A stretch of 12,488 bases of DNA from Lachnospiraceae bacterium (GTDB lineage: Bacteria; Bacillota; Clostridia; Lachnospirales; Lachnospiraceae): the NCBI GenBank assembly GCA_003453515.1, contig DMLD01000170.1, forward strand, positions 1 to 12,488. Reading direction: 5' to 3'. The position numbers and the translations under genes are program-made. Below the pieces are notes generated by a model, which did not search any database, was not told the origin of the DNA, and saw only the letters and a list, made by a program, of their open reading frames with translations. Of the stretch, positions 1 through 8,012 are shown piece after piece; the first letter of the stretch is position 1; every line of letters begins with the position of its first letter.

Positions 1-1862
1 ATAGCAAGAATGATAAAAATCAAACCGACGCCGACTGATATAGCGATACCATACCAGGGTATGTCAAGTGCCACAGCTCCCGCCTCCGGCAACTCAGCCT
101 CCTGCTTATCCGTCAATTTTTCATCCGTTTTATCAACTGCCTCTTCCGGGTCATTCGTCCGGAAGGGATCCGTGCTCCAATAGGAGTTGCTCTCGTATGC
201 CGGAGTGGGCTCATAGGGTATCCAGCCTGCCCCCTCATAGTACACCTCCGGCCATGCGTGCGCTGCCGAGCTACTCACCATTATCGATGATCTGCCCTGA
301 GCTTCTGCCAGATAGCCCTGCACATATCTTGCCGGGATCCCCTCTGCCCTCGCCAAAAGGACAAACGCCGTGGCAAAATGACTGCAAAAGCCTCTCCTGC
401 TTTTTAGCACAAAATGATCCAAAAAATCTCCGGTGTCGCGTATACTGTCCGGCAGTGGTCCCGGGGACTCGGTGTACTCAAACCCACGTAGCATGGCGGT
501 GAGTCTTTCCAGCTTCTCGACACGGGTATCAGCCCCCTCGTATATTCCGTCCATATATCTACGCAGCTCATCCGACAGCACCGGCGCATTTGTATAAGCC
601 TCTTTTATATGCGCGACATGTAGCAGATAATCATCGTAGCCACACCCCTCAAGACCATCCGAATTGATAAGCTTCTCTGTCGAATTGTATTTATCCCTTG
701 ACGGCTGTCCGGCTTTTTCCAGAAATTCATCAAATATATGATTGTCCCTGTTCATGAGAAAATACGACACGGCGTAGGTGCTGCCCTCGGTGCGCCTCTC
801 CGGCCACACGACATCTCCGCCGCGCTCCATATAGTCCTCAGACCGCAGATCGTGAGAAAGCGGCATCGACTTTAGCGGCATAAAAATATGATCGGATATG
901 ATATCGTGATAGCTGATATGGAGCTTTGTCTTTCTGATATAATCCTTTTCCTTATCCGTATACTCGTCCAGGGAAGCCCTGAACGATATAGTATCCATCA
1001 TACTGTCTCTGGCACCGGAAGTATCGTTATCGACCCATTCCTTCCCGGTAAAATCTGTAAAGGTCTTCCCTAACAAACGGATCTGATCTATGCACGAGGC
1101 TATGCCGGATATCTGCATATCCACCCGGCTGTCATCACTGATCTCACCGCCGATACTTCCCTTTTCAGAAAACCCTATGCGCACCTCGGCTGCATCCTCA
1201 CGGGTGTCAAGCTTCGTGGAAATATCGTTTATGATATCGACCACCACCTGATATATCCTGTTTACCACAGGCCAGTCGTAGGGCTTATCCGGTGCCGGGC
1301 TCGCAAGCACGATAAAAACGGTTATCAATAAAAACGGCGCGACATAGACCACATGATCTTTACGATCCGTGTAACCGTCCTTTTTCCAATGCCGTTGAGC
1401 CTCCTCGATAACAGTCATAAGTATGATCATAAACGCCGCTGCCACAAACAGTTTTTCCAAGCTGTAGCCAAGCACGGTCCCTACCGCCATCCAAGCTGCC
1501 AATGCCACGGAGCAGGCGATCCTGACACCCCTGAATACAGTCATCAGCTCCCCTACTATGAATGCTGCGACCGCAATGACAGGCAGCCGGATATATTTCA
1601 GATTATCATTTATAAATGCCTCTACCGGAGCATATCCTGACATAATAATAAGTGCCGTTACGGGGATGATGATAACGCCGATTATTATAAATCTGCCGAG
1701 CCATCTTACTCTTTTAAATACAACTATTATTCCGGTTATTATAAGCTGAATAATAACCAACAAAAGGCTTATCTTCTCAAAGCCAAGCCCGGCATAAAGC
1801 AGCGACAGCAACCCTGCCGTCACGGTCAGAACATATAACAATTCATATATAAGTCCTGTCAT
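1..1862 (-). CDS. Membrane-bound transglutaminase-like protein (TgpA/YebA type), 3' end missing
   Basis: Reading the minus strand from the ATG at 1862 gives an open frame of 620 codons that leaves the window without a stop. The first ~190 residues hold about six hydrophobic segments. An outward-facing region follows, with a transglutaminase-like core: GFCSHFATAF (Cys493), a GIPARYVQGY segment, AHAWPEVYY (His535) and GWIPYEPTP (Glu551 where many relatives have Asp). Another hydrophobic segment begins at the window edge, as in family members with a cytoplasmic C-terminal tail. The start is supported by AGGAGGAGTGAC directly before the ATG. It lies 39 bases after the DUF58 gene and is third in the MoxR-DUF58-transglutaminase operon. 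Members are thought to be cysteine peptidases or transglutaminase-fold enzymes working outside the membrane; the substrate here is unknown. The family call is firm, the biochemical activity is inferred. Confidence 0.9.
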   Translation of the reverse strand, partial: MTGLIYELLYVLTVTAGLLSLLYAGLGFEKISLLLVIIQLIITGIIVVFKRVRWLGRFIIIGVIIIPVTALIIMSGYAPVEAFINDNLKYIRLPVIAVAAFIVGELMTVFRGVRIACSVALAAWMAVGTVLGYSLEKLFVAAAFMIILMTVIEEAQRHWKKDGYTDRKDHVVYVAPFLLITVFIVLASPAPDKPYDWPVVNRIYQVVVDIINDISTKLDTREDAAEVRIGFSEKGSIGGEISDDSRVDMQISGIASCIDQIRLLGKTFTDFTGKEWVDNDTSGARDSMMDTISFRASLDEYTDKEKDYIRKTKLHISYHDIISDHIFMPLKSMPLSHDLRSEDYMERGGDVVWPERRTEGSTYAVSYFLMNRDNHIFDEFLEKAGQPSRDKYNSTEKLINSDGLEGCGYDDYLLHVAHIKEAYTNAPVLSDELRRYMDGIYEGADTRVEKLERLTAMLRGFEYTESPGPLPDSIRDTGDFLDHFVLKSRRGFCSHFATAFVLLARAEGIPARYVQGYLAEAQGRSSIMVSSSAAHAWPEVYYEGAGWIPYEPTPAYESNSYWSTDPFRTNDPEEAVDKTDEKLTDKQEAELPEAGAVALDIPWYGIAISVGVGLIFIILA

Positions 1863-1901
1863 GTCACTCCTCCTGCCAGATCCCCTGCCATTAGATCCTG
1901 T

Positions 1902-3044
1902 CTATATCAATTTTTCAGACAGATCATCATCATAACCGATAACTACCGCACCCGGCATATCTACCTTTTCTTCGGTTATCAAAAATGCTGCCAAAGAAAC
2001 CGAATTGTTCATAAGCTCCTCCGAAAGCCTGATGCACTTATCCTCCATCGTATGCATAACAAATAAAACCGCACTGCTTCGAAATATCTCCGGAACACGC
2101 GAGGTATAAGCAAGCAATTTCTCTGTACTGTTTTCCTCACGAAATGTAAATGCCGACATCGCCTGATAAAATGCCTCAAAAGCATCCGTGTTCTCCATCG
2201 CAAAGCACTTCGGTCCGTCATCATACGTATATACACTTACGCTCACTCCCCGGGACAGATAATACCATGCAAGAGCCAGTGTAGTCTCGAGAAGCTTGTT
2301 TTCAAGCGGTAAAAACTCCTCCGGAAGCCTGCTCTGCCTGTGAGGATCCATGATGATGCTGACGGACGGAGTGTTCTCACCGATACGCTTACGCACCATG
2401 GGCTTTCCTGTTGCGGCTGTGAGCTTCCAGCTGATGCTCCTTATGTCATCACCCGGGAAATAGTCCCTGACAAGAACATCCGGCTCTGTGGTCTTATTTA
2501 CGATATCCCTCGGTGAAACGGACAGCTCATCCAAAGCGGCAGGATCCTTAAGGATCACCAGCTTCGGGATCACCCTGACCGTTATCCTTTCCCTGTTTTT
2601 GAAGGTAAACCTAAAAAGCCTCAGATAGTCCTGAACGATAACGTATTCTATGCCGACATAATACTCACCGCGATATTTGCATATAAGCTGCGACTCCCTC
2701 TCTATTCCCGTGTGCGGAAACAGCTCATACTCCGTATCCGAATCTATACCCGACAGGCTTGAAAAATCCGTATAAAAGCCGGTGCGCACCCCCGCAAATC
2801 CAAACCGCTCTTCGTTTTGAAGAGAATAATAAAAGGCAACCGGGGTATCAACCACGGCCACCTTGGTCTCGATCTTCTGATATATTCTGAAGCGATAAAA
2901 TACAATTATGGAATACAGCGCCGATACCGCGGGTGTGATAAGTATGAAAAAGAAAAATCCGTAGCTGACCGGACCGCCGTAAAATGATATTGCTACCAGG
3001 GACAAGATAAATAATCCCAATACGATCAAACGATTTCTTTTCAT
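1902..3044 (-). CDS. DUF58 domain membrane protein
   Basis: This 380-residue protein starts with two close hydrophobic segments (about residues 5-22 and 27-50), then a cytoplasmic or extracytoplasmic beta-rich region. The DUF58 signature is clear at residues 192-207 (RDYFPGDDIRSISWK), followed by a VWA-like strand ending IIMDPHRQS at 230-238. DUF58 proteins usually sit next to MoxR ATPases and are proposed to be assembly or maturation partners; the molecular function is not established. The first ATG after an in-frame stop is used, with a modest AGGA element about 12 bases upstream. It starts 61 bases after the MoxR stop and is followed 39 bases later by the transglutaminase gene, so co-transcription is likely. 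Confidence 0.93.
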   Translation of the reverse strand: MKRNRLIVLGLFILSLVAISFYGGPVSYGFFFFILITPAVSALYSIIVFYRFRIYQKIETKVAVVDTPVAFYYSLQNEERFGFAGVRTGFYTDFSSLSGIDSDTEYELFPHTGIERESQLICKYRGEYYVGIEYVIVQDYLRLFRFTFKNRERITVRVIPKLVILKDPAALDELSVSPRDIVNKTTEPDVLVRDYFPGDDIRSISWKLTAATGKPMVRKRIGENTPSVSIIMDPHRQSRLPEEFLPLENKLLETTLALAWYYLSRGVSVSVYTYDDGPKCFAMENTDAFEAFYQAMSAFTFREENSTEKLLAYTSRVPEIFRSSAVLFVMHTMEDKCIRLSEELMNNSVSLAAFLITEEKVDMPGAVVIGYDDDLSEKLI

Positions 3045-3105
3045 ACCAACACATCATCCTGCTGTAACCGCTATATTTACAGAGCCCACCGAAGCCTCCC
3101 ACGGA

Positions 3106-4041
3106 TCACCCATTGGGATGAGGCATCAACGGAACCTCAACATTTATCATGTTGGAAAAGATCACCTTGTCAACATCCTCCTTGGCTATCTTTGCTTCAT
3201 ATGTCAACGACAGCCTGTGATGGAGGGTATTTATACACACCTTCTTTATGTCATCCGGGATAACATAATCCCTGCCCTCCAGATACGCTCTTGCCATGGA
3301 CGCCTTTATCATATGGATCATGGCACGCGGACTGGCTCCGAGCACGAAACGGCTCTCATGTCTGGTGAGATCGATGATGTCATCGGCGTACTTCAACACG
3401 CTCTCAGCAACCTTTACGCGACTGACCTCTTCCCTGATTCTCAGGATATCCTCGGCTCCCATGACGCTTTCTACAGCCTCAAACGTCTTGCCGACAAGCT
3501 GATTCATCGTCATGCGGATCTCATCCTCCTGCCCGGGATAACCGATGGAGAGCCTCATCATAAATCGATCCATCTGTGCCTCGGGAAGCGGATATGTACC
3601 GATAAACTCGACCGGATTCTGCGTGGCGATGACCATAAACGGTTCGGGAAGCGGGATGACCCTTCCGTCCACCGTGATCTCACCTTCTGCCATTGCCTCC
3701 AGCAGACTTGCCTGCGTCTTCGGAGAGGTCCTGTTTATCTCATCGGCAAGGATGATCTGGTGCAGTATGGCACCATCTCTGTATTCAAACTCACCTGTTT
3801 TCATGTTCAGGATAGACACTCCGGTCACGTCGGACGGCAGGGTATCGGGCGTGAACTGGATCCTGCCGAAGTCCAGACTAACTGCCTTAGCAAGTGTCCT
3901 TACAAGCGTCGTCTTCCCCACACCCGGGACGTCCTCCAAGAGAACATGTCCCCCTGCAAGGAGGCAGATAAGCAGATCCTCAGTCACATCCTCTTTTCCT
4001 ATGAAGTATTCGTTTAGTACCTGTTTTAGTTTGTTTATCAT
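3106..4041 (-). CDS. MoxR-family AAA+ ATPase
   Basis: The 311-residue product has the full MoxR core. Walker A is VPGVGKTTLV (Lys43), Walker B is IILADEINR (residues 96-103), sensor 1 is ATQNP (129-133), and the MoxR-typical YPLPEAQMDRF segment falls at 140-150. The C-terminal lid carries the GASPRA motif. Length matches the family (about 310-330). MoxR proteins are cytoplasmic ATPases thought to act as chaperones for partner complexes, often with DUF58 or VWA proteins, which are encoded directly downstream here. The ATG at 4041 has only a weak GTGAG ribosome site, but the protein begins where family members normally begin. It is the first gene of the three-gene minus-strand operon. Confidence 0.96.
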   Translation of the reverse strand: MINKLKQVLNEYFIGKEDVTEDLLICLLAGGHVLLEDVPGVGKTTLVRTLAKAVSLDFGRIQFTPDTLPSDVTGVSILNMKTGEFEYRDGAILHQIILADEINRTSPKTQASLLEAMAEGEITVDGRVIPLPEPFMVIATQNPVEFIGTYPLPEAQMDRFMMRLSIGYPGQEDEIRMTMNQLVGKTFEAVESVMGAEDILRIREEVSRVKVAESVLKYADDIIDLTRHESRFVLGASPRAMIHMIKASMARAYLEGRDYVIPDDIKKVCINTLHHRLSLTYEAKIAKEDVDKVIFSNMINVEVPLMPHPNG

Positions 4042-4063
4042 GTTTATTCGCTCACTAATTGTT

Positions 4064-4093
4064 ATAATATTTTGCCACCGCTTTACTTTGTAA
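4064..4093 (-). promoter_or_regulatory. Candidate promoter of the MoxR operon
   Basis: On the minus strand TTACAA (4088-4093) and TATTAT (4064-4069) are separated by 18 bases, placing a start near 4057, about 16 bases before the MoxR ATG. The match is moderate. An overlapping TATAAC gives an alternative -10. Confidence 0.4.
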
Positions 4094-4097
4094 GCCT

Positions 4098-4130
4098 ATT
4101 ATAAGCAAAAAGCCTCGCAATTGCAAGGCT
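4098..4130 (+). repeat. Imperfect 33-bp direct repeat, copy 1 (left flank of hipBA)
   Basis: Aligned by eye to 5868-5900 with no gaps, this copy matches at 26 of 33 positions, including shared ATTATA, CAAA, CCTCG and TGCAAG blocks. The similarity falls off at both ends. The two copies lie in the same orientation outside the hipBA genes and outside the hipB promoter. In this copy the sequence forms the palindromic terminator at 4107-4134; in the other copy the palindrome is broken. Confidence 0.6.
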
Positions 4131-4134
4131 TTTC
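4107..4134 (-). terminator. Rho-independent terminator after hipA
   Basis: The stem AAAAGCCT (4108-4115) pairs with AGGCTTTT (4126-4133), with GCAATTGC between, one C/A mismatch inside the stem, and a run of five T on the minus strand. It lies about 80 bases after the hipA stop and just ahead of the MoxR promoter, so it should insulate the two minus-strand units. The flanking T runs on both strands mean it could also work on the plus strand. Confidence 0.7.
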
Positions 4135-4212
4135 TTAGTCGTGATGGCCGGAAAAAAATAAACTCGTCACGGTTCGTTTCCTTTTTCTACCATGAAAAAC
4201 CCGATACGCAAA

Positions 4213-5457
4213 TCATAGCTTCATAAACGCCGGTTTCATATACTCCATCGACTGTCGATCTATACTATATTTACCTGACAACCTTTCCCAATTATTTCTC
4301 ACCGTTGAAATGATCTCCTCCATCATTTCCTTTGCTTTTTTATATTCCAATCCATAATAATGCGCAGAATCAATTGCTGTTTCTTTATCAATTCTGAAAT
4401 CACCGGGGACAATTTGCAAAGACAGATCATTCCCATATGGTACAGGATTAATATCATATGCAGGAGAGAGTATCCATCCTTTTTTTGTCAAAACAAAACC
4501 GTGATTTCTCAAATGATCGTCCGAATTTGACACCGCCATATTAAAAACCATTCGTTTCCACAGCTCTTCCAGATCTTTTGACGGCTCGACACTATGCGCT
4601 TTTAAAAACCCGGCTATATCAATATAGCCGGCATTATTATCCATATCCGTTTTCCCGAGCATAGTCATTGCAGAGGCAAAATGAACTCTTTTATTATTTT
4701 TTCTGTCAAATCTTTTAACTATAAATGTCCCCCTATTTTTAGTAAAACTTATCAGTTTTGCTTCGGGAACATTCAGGCCGCACATTTTTGCCAAGTCGTG
4801 AACGACCATCTCCCACGCCCCGATATTATAATCATCCAGTTTGGATGGAAATTTTGCTATCCACAATTCTCCTTTATCATCTCGAATTGTAGCCTTGGGG
4901 CGGGCACCACCCAGAGATGAGCCCGGTGCTATCAACTGATCGATCCATTCTTTTTCCAAATGATCATCATTTGACTCAATATGCATTGCTATCGCCTCGA
5001 GTTTTCTGAGGTCAACCCATGGAGGAATGGACAATTTGTCATCGTCAGACAAAAATGCCCCTCCTTTTTCTATAGAAAAACGAAATCCACCCATTCTGGC
5101 ATCATCATAAACACCTAGAAGATAATCACTCTCTGTCAGTCTGGAAGGAATACGTTTTTCCTCAGCTGCATATATTGCTTCCCTGCGCTTCATCAAAAGA
5201 CGTCCCCAACGGTCAGGACTCGAATCAGCAAAAATGCCAAATATCGATTTATCACCCGGAAGATACTGCCTACCCCTGAATGCCTGTATATCCGGATCTA
5301 ATATCATGCTTCCTGCTCCGACTCCGGATTCCAGCCATTCGTTTTCATATTCAAAAGAAAACGTCTCCCTTCCTCTGATGACAAAGGAATACAACACTCC
5401 TATAAGTTCCGGTTTTTCTTCTGTCCATCCGGCATATACAAATATTTCTTTATTCAT
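4213..5457 (-). CDS. hipA: HipA-family Ser/Thr kinase toxin
   Basis: The 414-residue product has an N-terminal HipA domain (about residues 5-105, with PDRWGRLLM) and a C-terminal kinase domain. Key elements align with E. coli HipA: the P-loop GSSLGGARPKA (169-179) holds Ser171 and Lys178, at the positions of autophosphorylated Ser150 and of Lys157. WIAKFPS (189-195) supplies a second lysine. The catalytic loop NSDDHLRNHG (301-310) offers Asp303 and Asn308, and SPAYDINP holds the metal-binding Asp325. All key residues are intact, so it is probably active. In E. coli the kinase inactivates glutamyl-tRNA synthetase; the target here is unknown. It starts 14 bases after hipB with AGGTGG before the ATG. 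The gene is visibly more A+T-rich than its neighbours, suggesting acquisition by transfer. Confidence 0.94.
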   Translation of the reverse strand: MNKEIFVYAGWTEEKPELIGVLYSFVIRGRETFSFEYENEWLESGVGAGSMILDPDIQAFRGRQYLPGDKSIFGIFADSSPDRWGRLLMKRREAIYAAEEKRIPSRLTESDYLLGVYDDARMGGFRFSIEKGGAFLSDDDKLSIPPWVDLRKLEAIAMHIESNDDHLEKEWIDQLIAPGSSLGGARPKATIRDDKGELWIAKFPSKLDDYNIGAWEMVVHDLAKMCGLNVPEAKLISFTKNRGTFIVKRFDRKNNKRVHFASAMTMLGKTDMDNNAGYIDIAGFLKAHSVEPSKDLEELWKRMVFNMAVSNSDDHLRNHGFVLTKKGWILSPAYDINPVPYGNDLSLQIVPGDFRIDKETAIDSAHYYGLEYKKAKEMMEEIISTVRNNWERLSGKYSIDRQSMEYMKPAFMKL

Positions 5458-5471
5458 ACTACCACCTGTTA

Positions 5472-5786
5472 CTATTTCCCTGATGCTCTTTTACGAACTG
5501 TCATGTTTAGATCCTGAAGCGTCCTGCCCAGGATGTCATCCTTTGCTACCAGTAAAAGATCCTTGTCCATTCCTCCAAGCGCATGAAGAACTGCTGCATA
5601 TGAGCCGATGGCAACCTTAGGCGAACCTTTTTCAACGGACCAGAGCGTCGTCCGGCTGATCCCGGCTCTTTCAGCAACCAGCTCCACCGAGAGATCCCGT
5701 CTCAACCTGGCAAGTCGGATCTGTTCTCCCATCTGTGTAAGAATATCCTGTGTTTGTGGTAAAATATCGGTGGTATGCTTCTTCAT
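5472..5786 (-). CDS. hipB: HipB-like XRE-family antitoxin/repressor
   Basis: A 104-residue protein with a central XRE helix-turn-helix (about residues 17-70): GEQIRLARLRRDLS, then VELVAERAGISRTTLWSVEKG as the recognition unit. The basic C-terminal tail VRKRASGK may contact HipA or DNA. By analogy with known HipB it should bind HipA, neutralise it and repress its own promoter. The frame can be extended to a TTG at 5810 or an ATG at 5792. The ATG at 5786 is preferred because AGGAG (5796-5800) lies 9 bases ahead of it; that site is only 3 bases from the 5792 ATG and lies inside the reading frame of the TTG start. It is 14 bases before hipA, the usual antitoxin-first order. Confidence 0.9.
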   Translation of the reverse strand: MKKHTTDILPQTQDILTQMGEQIRLARLRRDLSVELVAERAGISRTTLWSVEKGSPKVAIGSYAAVLHALGGMDKDLLLVAKDDILGRTLQDLNMTVRKRASGK

Positions 5787-5827
5787 GGGCATATACTCCT
5801 GTCTTTGCAAAACTTGTTACGTTCATA

Positions 5828-5856
5828 ATTATAACCAAAAACTGTATATTTGTCAA
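5828..5856 (-). promoter_or_regulatory. Consensus promoter of hipBA
   Basis: On the minus strand a perfect TTGACA (5851-5856) and a perfect TATAAT (5828-5833) are separated by 17 bases, placing the transcript start near 5821. Such a strong promoter is typical of a toxin-antitoxin operon held down by its own repressor. Palindrome-like sequences overlap both boxes: ATAATTAT at 5825-5832 inside GTT..AAC, and ACT..AGT at 5841-5860. Confidence 0.85.
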
Positions 5857-5867
5857 TAGTTTTAAAC

Positions 5868-5900
5868 ATTATACACAAATAACCTCGTAAATGCAAGTCT
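5868..5900 (+). repeat. Imperfect 33-bp direct repeat, copy 2 (right flank of hipBA)
   Basis: This is the second copy of the repeat at 4098-4130, offset by exactly 1770 bases and in the same orientation, with 26 of 33 positions identical by eye. It lies between the hipB promoter and the peptidase promoter. It lacks the inverted symmetry of copy 1, so it is unlikely to be a terminator. Confidence 0.6.
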
Positions 5901-5917
5901 ATATGCGTGAAATAAGC

Positions 5918-5945
5918 TTGAACATTTTTGAGATCATATTACAAT
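5918..5945 (+). promoter_or_regulatory. Candidate promoter of the clostripain-like gene
   Basis: TTGAAC (5918-5923) and TACAAT (5940-5945) are 16 bases apart and each matches five of six consensus bases. Transcription would begin near 5952, giving a leader of about 40 bases before the ATG at 5991. It is divergent from the hipBA promoter. Confidence 0.55.
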
Positions 5946-5990
5946 AGTAATGTAGCAACTACTTATACGGCAAAACGATTGGAGATTTTT

Positions 5991-7970
5991 ATGAAGAAAA
6001 AACTATTGTCGATCATTATCATCATGAGTATGCTTTTGAGCGCGTGCGGAGGGCAGGATCAAAGCAGCAGTACACCGACAGGTGATACCGCTCCGAACGA
6101 GGAGAAAACCGCGGATGAATCTGTGGCAAAGGCGGATGAGAGCTGGGCTATATACTGGTATCTGTGCGGTAGTGACCTCGAGTCCCAGAACGGCTTTGCC
6201 ACGACCGATCTCGTTGAGGCGATGAGCGTGACGCTGCCTGACAATGTGACTGTGGTCATACAAACAGGCGGTGCATCCGAGTGGAACAACAGTACAATAA
6301 GTGCTGACAACCTCGGCAGATATGTGCTTGCCGGCGGTGATCTTGAAAAGGTGGATGAGCAGGAGCTTGCAAACATGGGGGATCCGGAAACACTTGCTTC
6401 CTTCCTTAGCTTTTGCAACGAGAACTATCCCGCCGATCACAGGATGGCGCTGTTTTGGGATCACGGCGGCGGTTCCACATCAGGCGCGGCCTATGACGAG
6501 CTGTTTGACGGAGATTATCTGAGTGTACCGGAGCTGAAAAGTGCTTTTGAATCGACGTGTACACCCTCGGCAGACAATCCGCCGTACGACATCATAGGCT
6601 TTGATACCTGCCTGATGGCGACTCTCGATGTGTCGGCAGCCTTTTCGGGGATCGGCAAATACCTTGTAGCGAGCGAGGAGACAGAGCCCGGCGTCGGATG
6701 GGCGTATGATGGCTGGCTGGATGCACTCGCCAAAAACACCTCGATAACTCCGGCAGATCTCGGAAAGTCGATATGTGATACATATTACAGTGCATGCGAG
6801 GAACAGGGCTTGGCAGATGATGTCACTCTTTCGGTGACAGACCTCTCGAAGATCGGTGATGTTTTGGAAAAATACAACGCACTCGGCAATGAGCTATTTT
6901 CATCGTGGATCACAAGTGGTAACACTGCATATGTATCCGAGTTTGAAAGAGCGGCTCAAAAATCCGATAACTATGGTGGAAATACCAAAAAGAGCGGTTT
7001 TTCAGATATGGTTGACATAGGCAGCCTTGCGAATAAGTGTGCGGAGATCCTTCCGGAGTCCTCGGCAGCACTTTCGGACGCAGTAGCGGCAGCAAATATC
7101 TACAAGGTTCAGGGGCCCTATCACAAAAAAGCATCCGGGCTTTCCTGCTTCTACAGCTATTCGGGTAACAACAAATATTTTAAGGGGTATAAAAAAGCAT
7201 CGGAAACACCGGTGTGGAATTATTATTATGACCTGTTGATAAACGGGAACATCGGCGATGATGCCGAAACTTATCTGTCAGAGCTTATCGGAAGCGATAC
7301 CCAACCCGAAATGGCAGAGCCTGACGAAAGTGATTATGAGGATCACGAGTTGAATATAATTGACGGCAATACAGCGGAGCTTGATCTGGGCTACGAGGCG
7401 GCATCATTTTTGTCATCCGTATCGTATTCGCTCGCGGTCTATAAAGATGATTACATGTTGTACCTCGGAACCAACAACAATATTACAGAGGATTGGGAAA
7501 ACGGAGTTTTCAGAGATGACTTCGATGGTACGTGGGGATCGATAGATGATCACTTGGTCTACATGGAGGTAGCCAACAGTGAGGACGGATTCACCACTTA
7601 TTCCATACCCATCAAGCTAAATGGCAAGGACTGTCTGCTTCAGACCGGTTACGATAAGGAGAGTGAAACAGGTGTGATCATGGGTGTCAGCAGTGAAATA
7701 GAGGATGGAATGGCGAGGAAGGATCTTAGAAAGCTTGAGCCCGGTGACGAGATCACGACACAGGTTGTAGGAGTTGTCCTCAAAAACGGCGATACGCATA
7801 TGATCGACCTTGATACCTTCAAGGTCGATGAGAACACATCCTTCGGTATGGAATGGCTTGGAGACGCTGATTATGCGATCCAGTTTGAGATGATGACGAC
7901 AAACAAAAAAGAGTATTCATCAGCACTTGAGACCTTCAGTGTCAAAGACGGCGTAATGGCGTACAATTAA
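5991..7970 (+). CDS. Clostripain-like (C11 family) cysteine peptidase, lipoprotein
   Basis: The 659-residue product begins with a lipoprotein signal: a KKK start, a hydrophobic core and lipobox LLSAC (Cys19), then a Ser/Thr/Asp/Glu-rich linker to about residue 50. The C11 peptidase core follows: YWYLCGSDLESQNGFAT at 55-71, the catalytic-His motif FWDHGGGS (His158) and the catalytic-Cys motif IIGFDTCLMA (Cys207). The ~250-residue C-terminal part after the peptidase core is not recognised. Clostripains cleave after basic residues, often after self-processing; specificity here is unknown. It is expected on the outer face of the membrane. The ATG at 5991 is chosen because GGAG (5981-5984) precedes it and it gives a proper lipoprotein signal; the upstream TTG frame extension at 5928 overlaps the promoter. 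The gene appears monocistronic. Confidence 0.93.
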   Translation: MKKKLLSIIIIMSMLLSACGGQDQSSSTPTGDTAPNEEKTADESVAKADESWAIYWYLCGSDLESQNGFATTDLVEAMSVTLPDNVTVVIQTGGASEWNNSTISADNLGRYVLAGGDLEKVDEQELANMGDPETLASFLSFCNENYPADHRMALFWDHGGGSTSGAAYDELFDGDYLSVPELKSAFESTCTPSADNPPYDIIGFDTCLMATLDVSAAFSGIGKYLVASEETEPGVGWAYDGWLDALAKNTSITPADLGKSICDTYYSACEEQGLADDVTLSVTDLSKIGDVLEKYNALGNELFSSWITSGNTAYVSEFERAAQKSDNYGGNTKKSGFSDMVDIGSLANKCAEILPESSAALSDAVAAANIYKVQGPYHKKASGLSCFYSYSGNNKYFKGYKKASETPVWNYYYDLLINGNIGDDAETYLSELIGSDTQPEMAEPDESDYEDHELNIIDGNTAELDLGYEAASFLSSVSYSLAVYKDDYMLYLGTNNNITEDWENGVFRDDFDGTWGSIDDHLVYMEVANSEDGFTTYSIPIKLNGKDCLLQTGYDKESETGVIMGVSSEIEDGMARKDLRKLEPGDEITTQVVGVVLKNGDTHMIDLDTFKVDENTSFGMEWLGDADYAIQFEMMTTNKKEYSSALETFSVKDGVMAYN

Positions 7971-7980
7971 ATCGAAGCAT

Positions 7981-8012
7981 AAAGGAACACTGATTATTTC
8001 GGTGTTCCCTTT
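7981..8012. terminator. Bidirectional terminator between convergent genes
   Basis: GGAACAC (7984-7990) pairs with GTGTTCC (8002-8008) around an 11-base loop, flanked by AAA on the left and CTTTA on the right, giving short U-rich tails on both strands. It ends the peptidase transcript on the plus strand. On the minus strand it begins immediately after the TAA of the S1 gene (8011-8013). Confidence 0.75.

Noticed and set aside
68..502. A 144-codon proline-rich plus-strand frame
   Set aside because: It is antisense to the transglutaminase catalytic core, whose minus-strand frame has clear family motifs.
3118..4017. A 299-codon open frame on the plus strand, antisense to the MoxR gene
   Set aside because: It lies wholly within the MoxR gene, has no recognisable domain or convincing ribosome site, and reads as a His/Cys-rich composition typical of antisense frames.
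3545..4093. A 182-codon plus-strand frame antisense to the start of the MoxR gene
   Set aside because: Serine-rich shadow of the MoxR coding strand, without domain or ribosome site.
5881..5900. Possible second terminator at the right flank repeat
   Set aside because: The sequence resembles the hipA terminator but substitutions destroy the inverted symmetry, so no stable hairpin forms.
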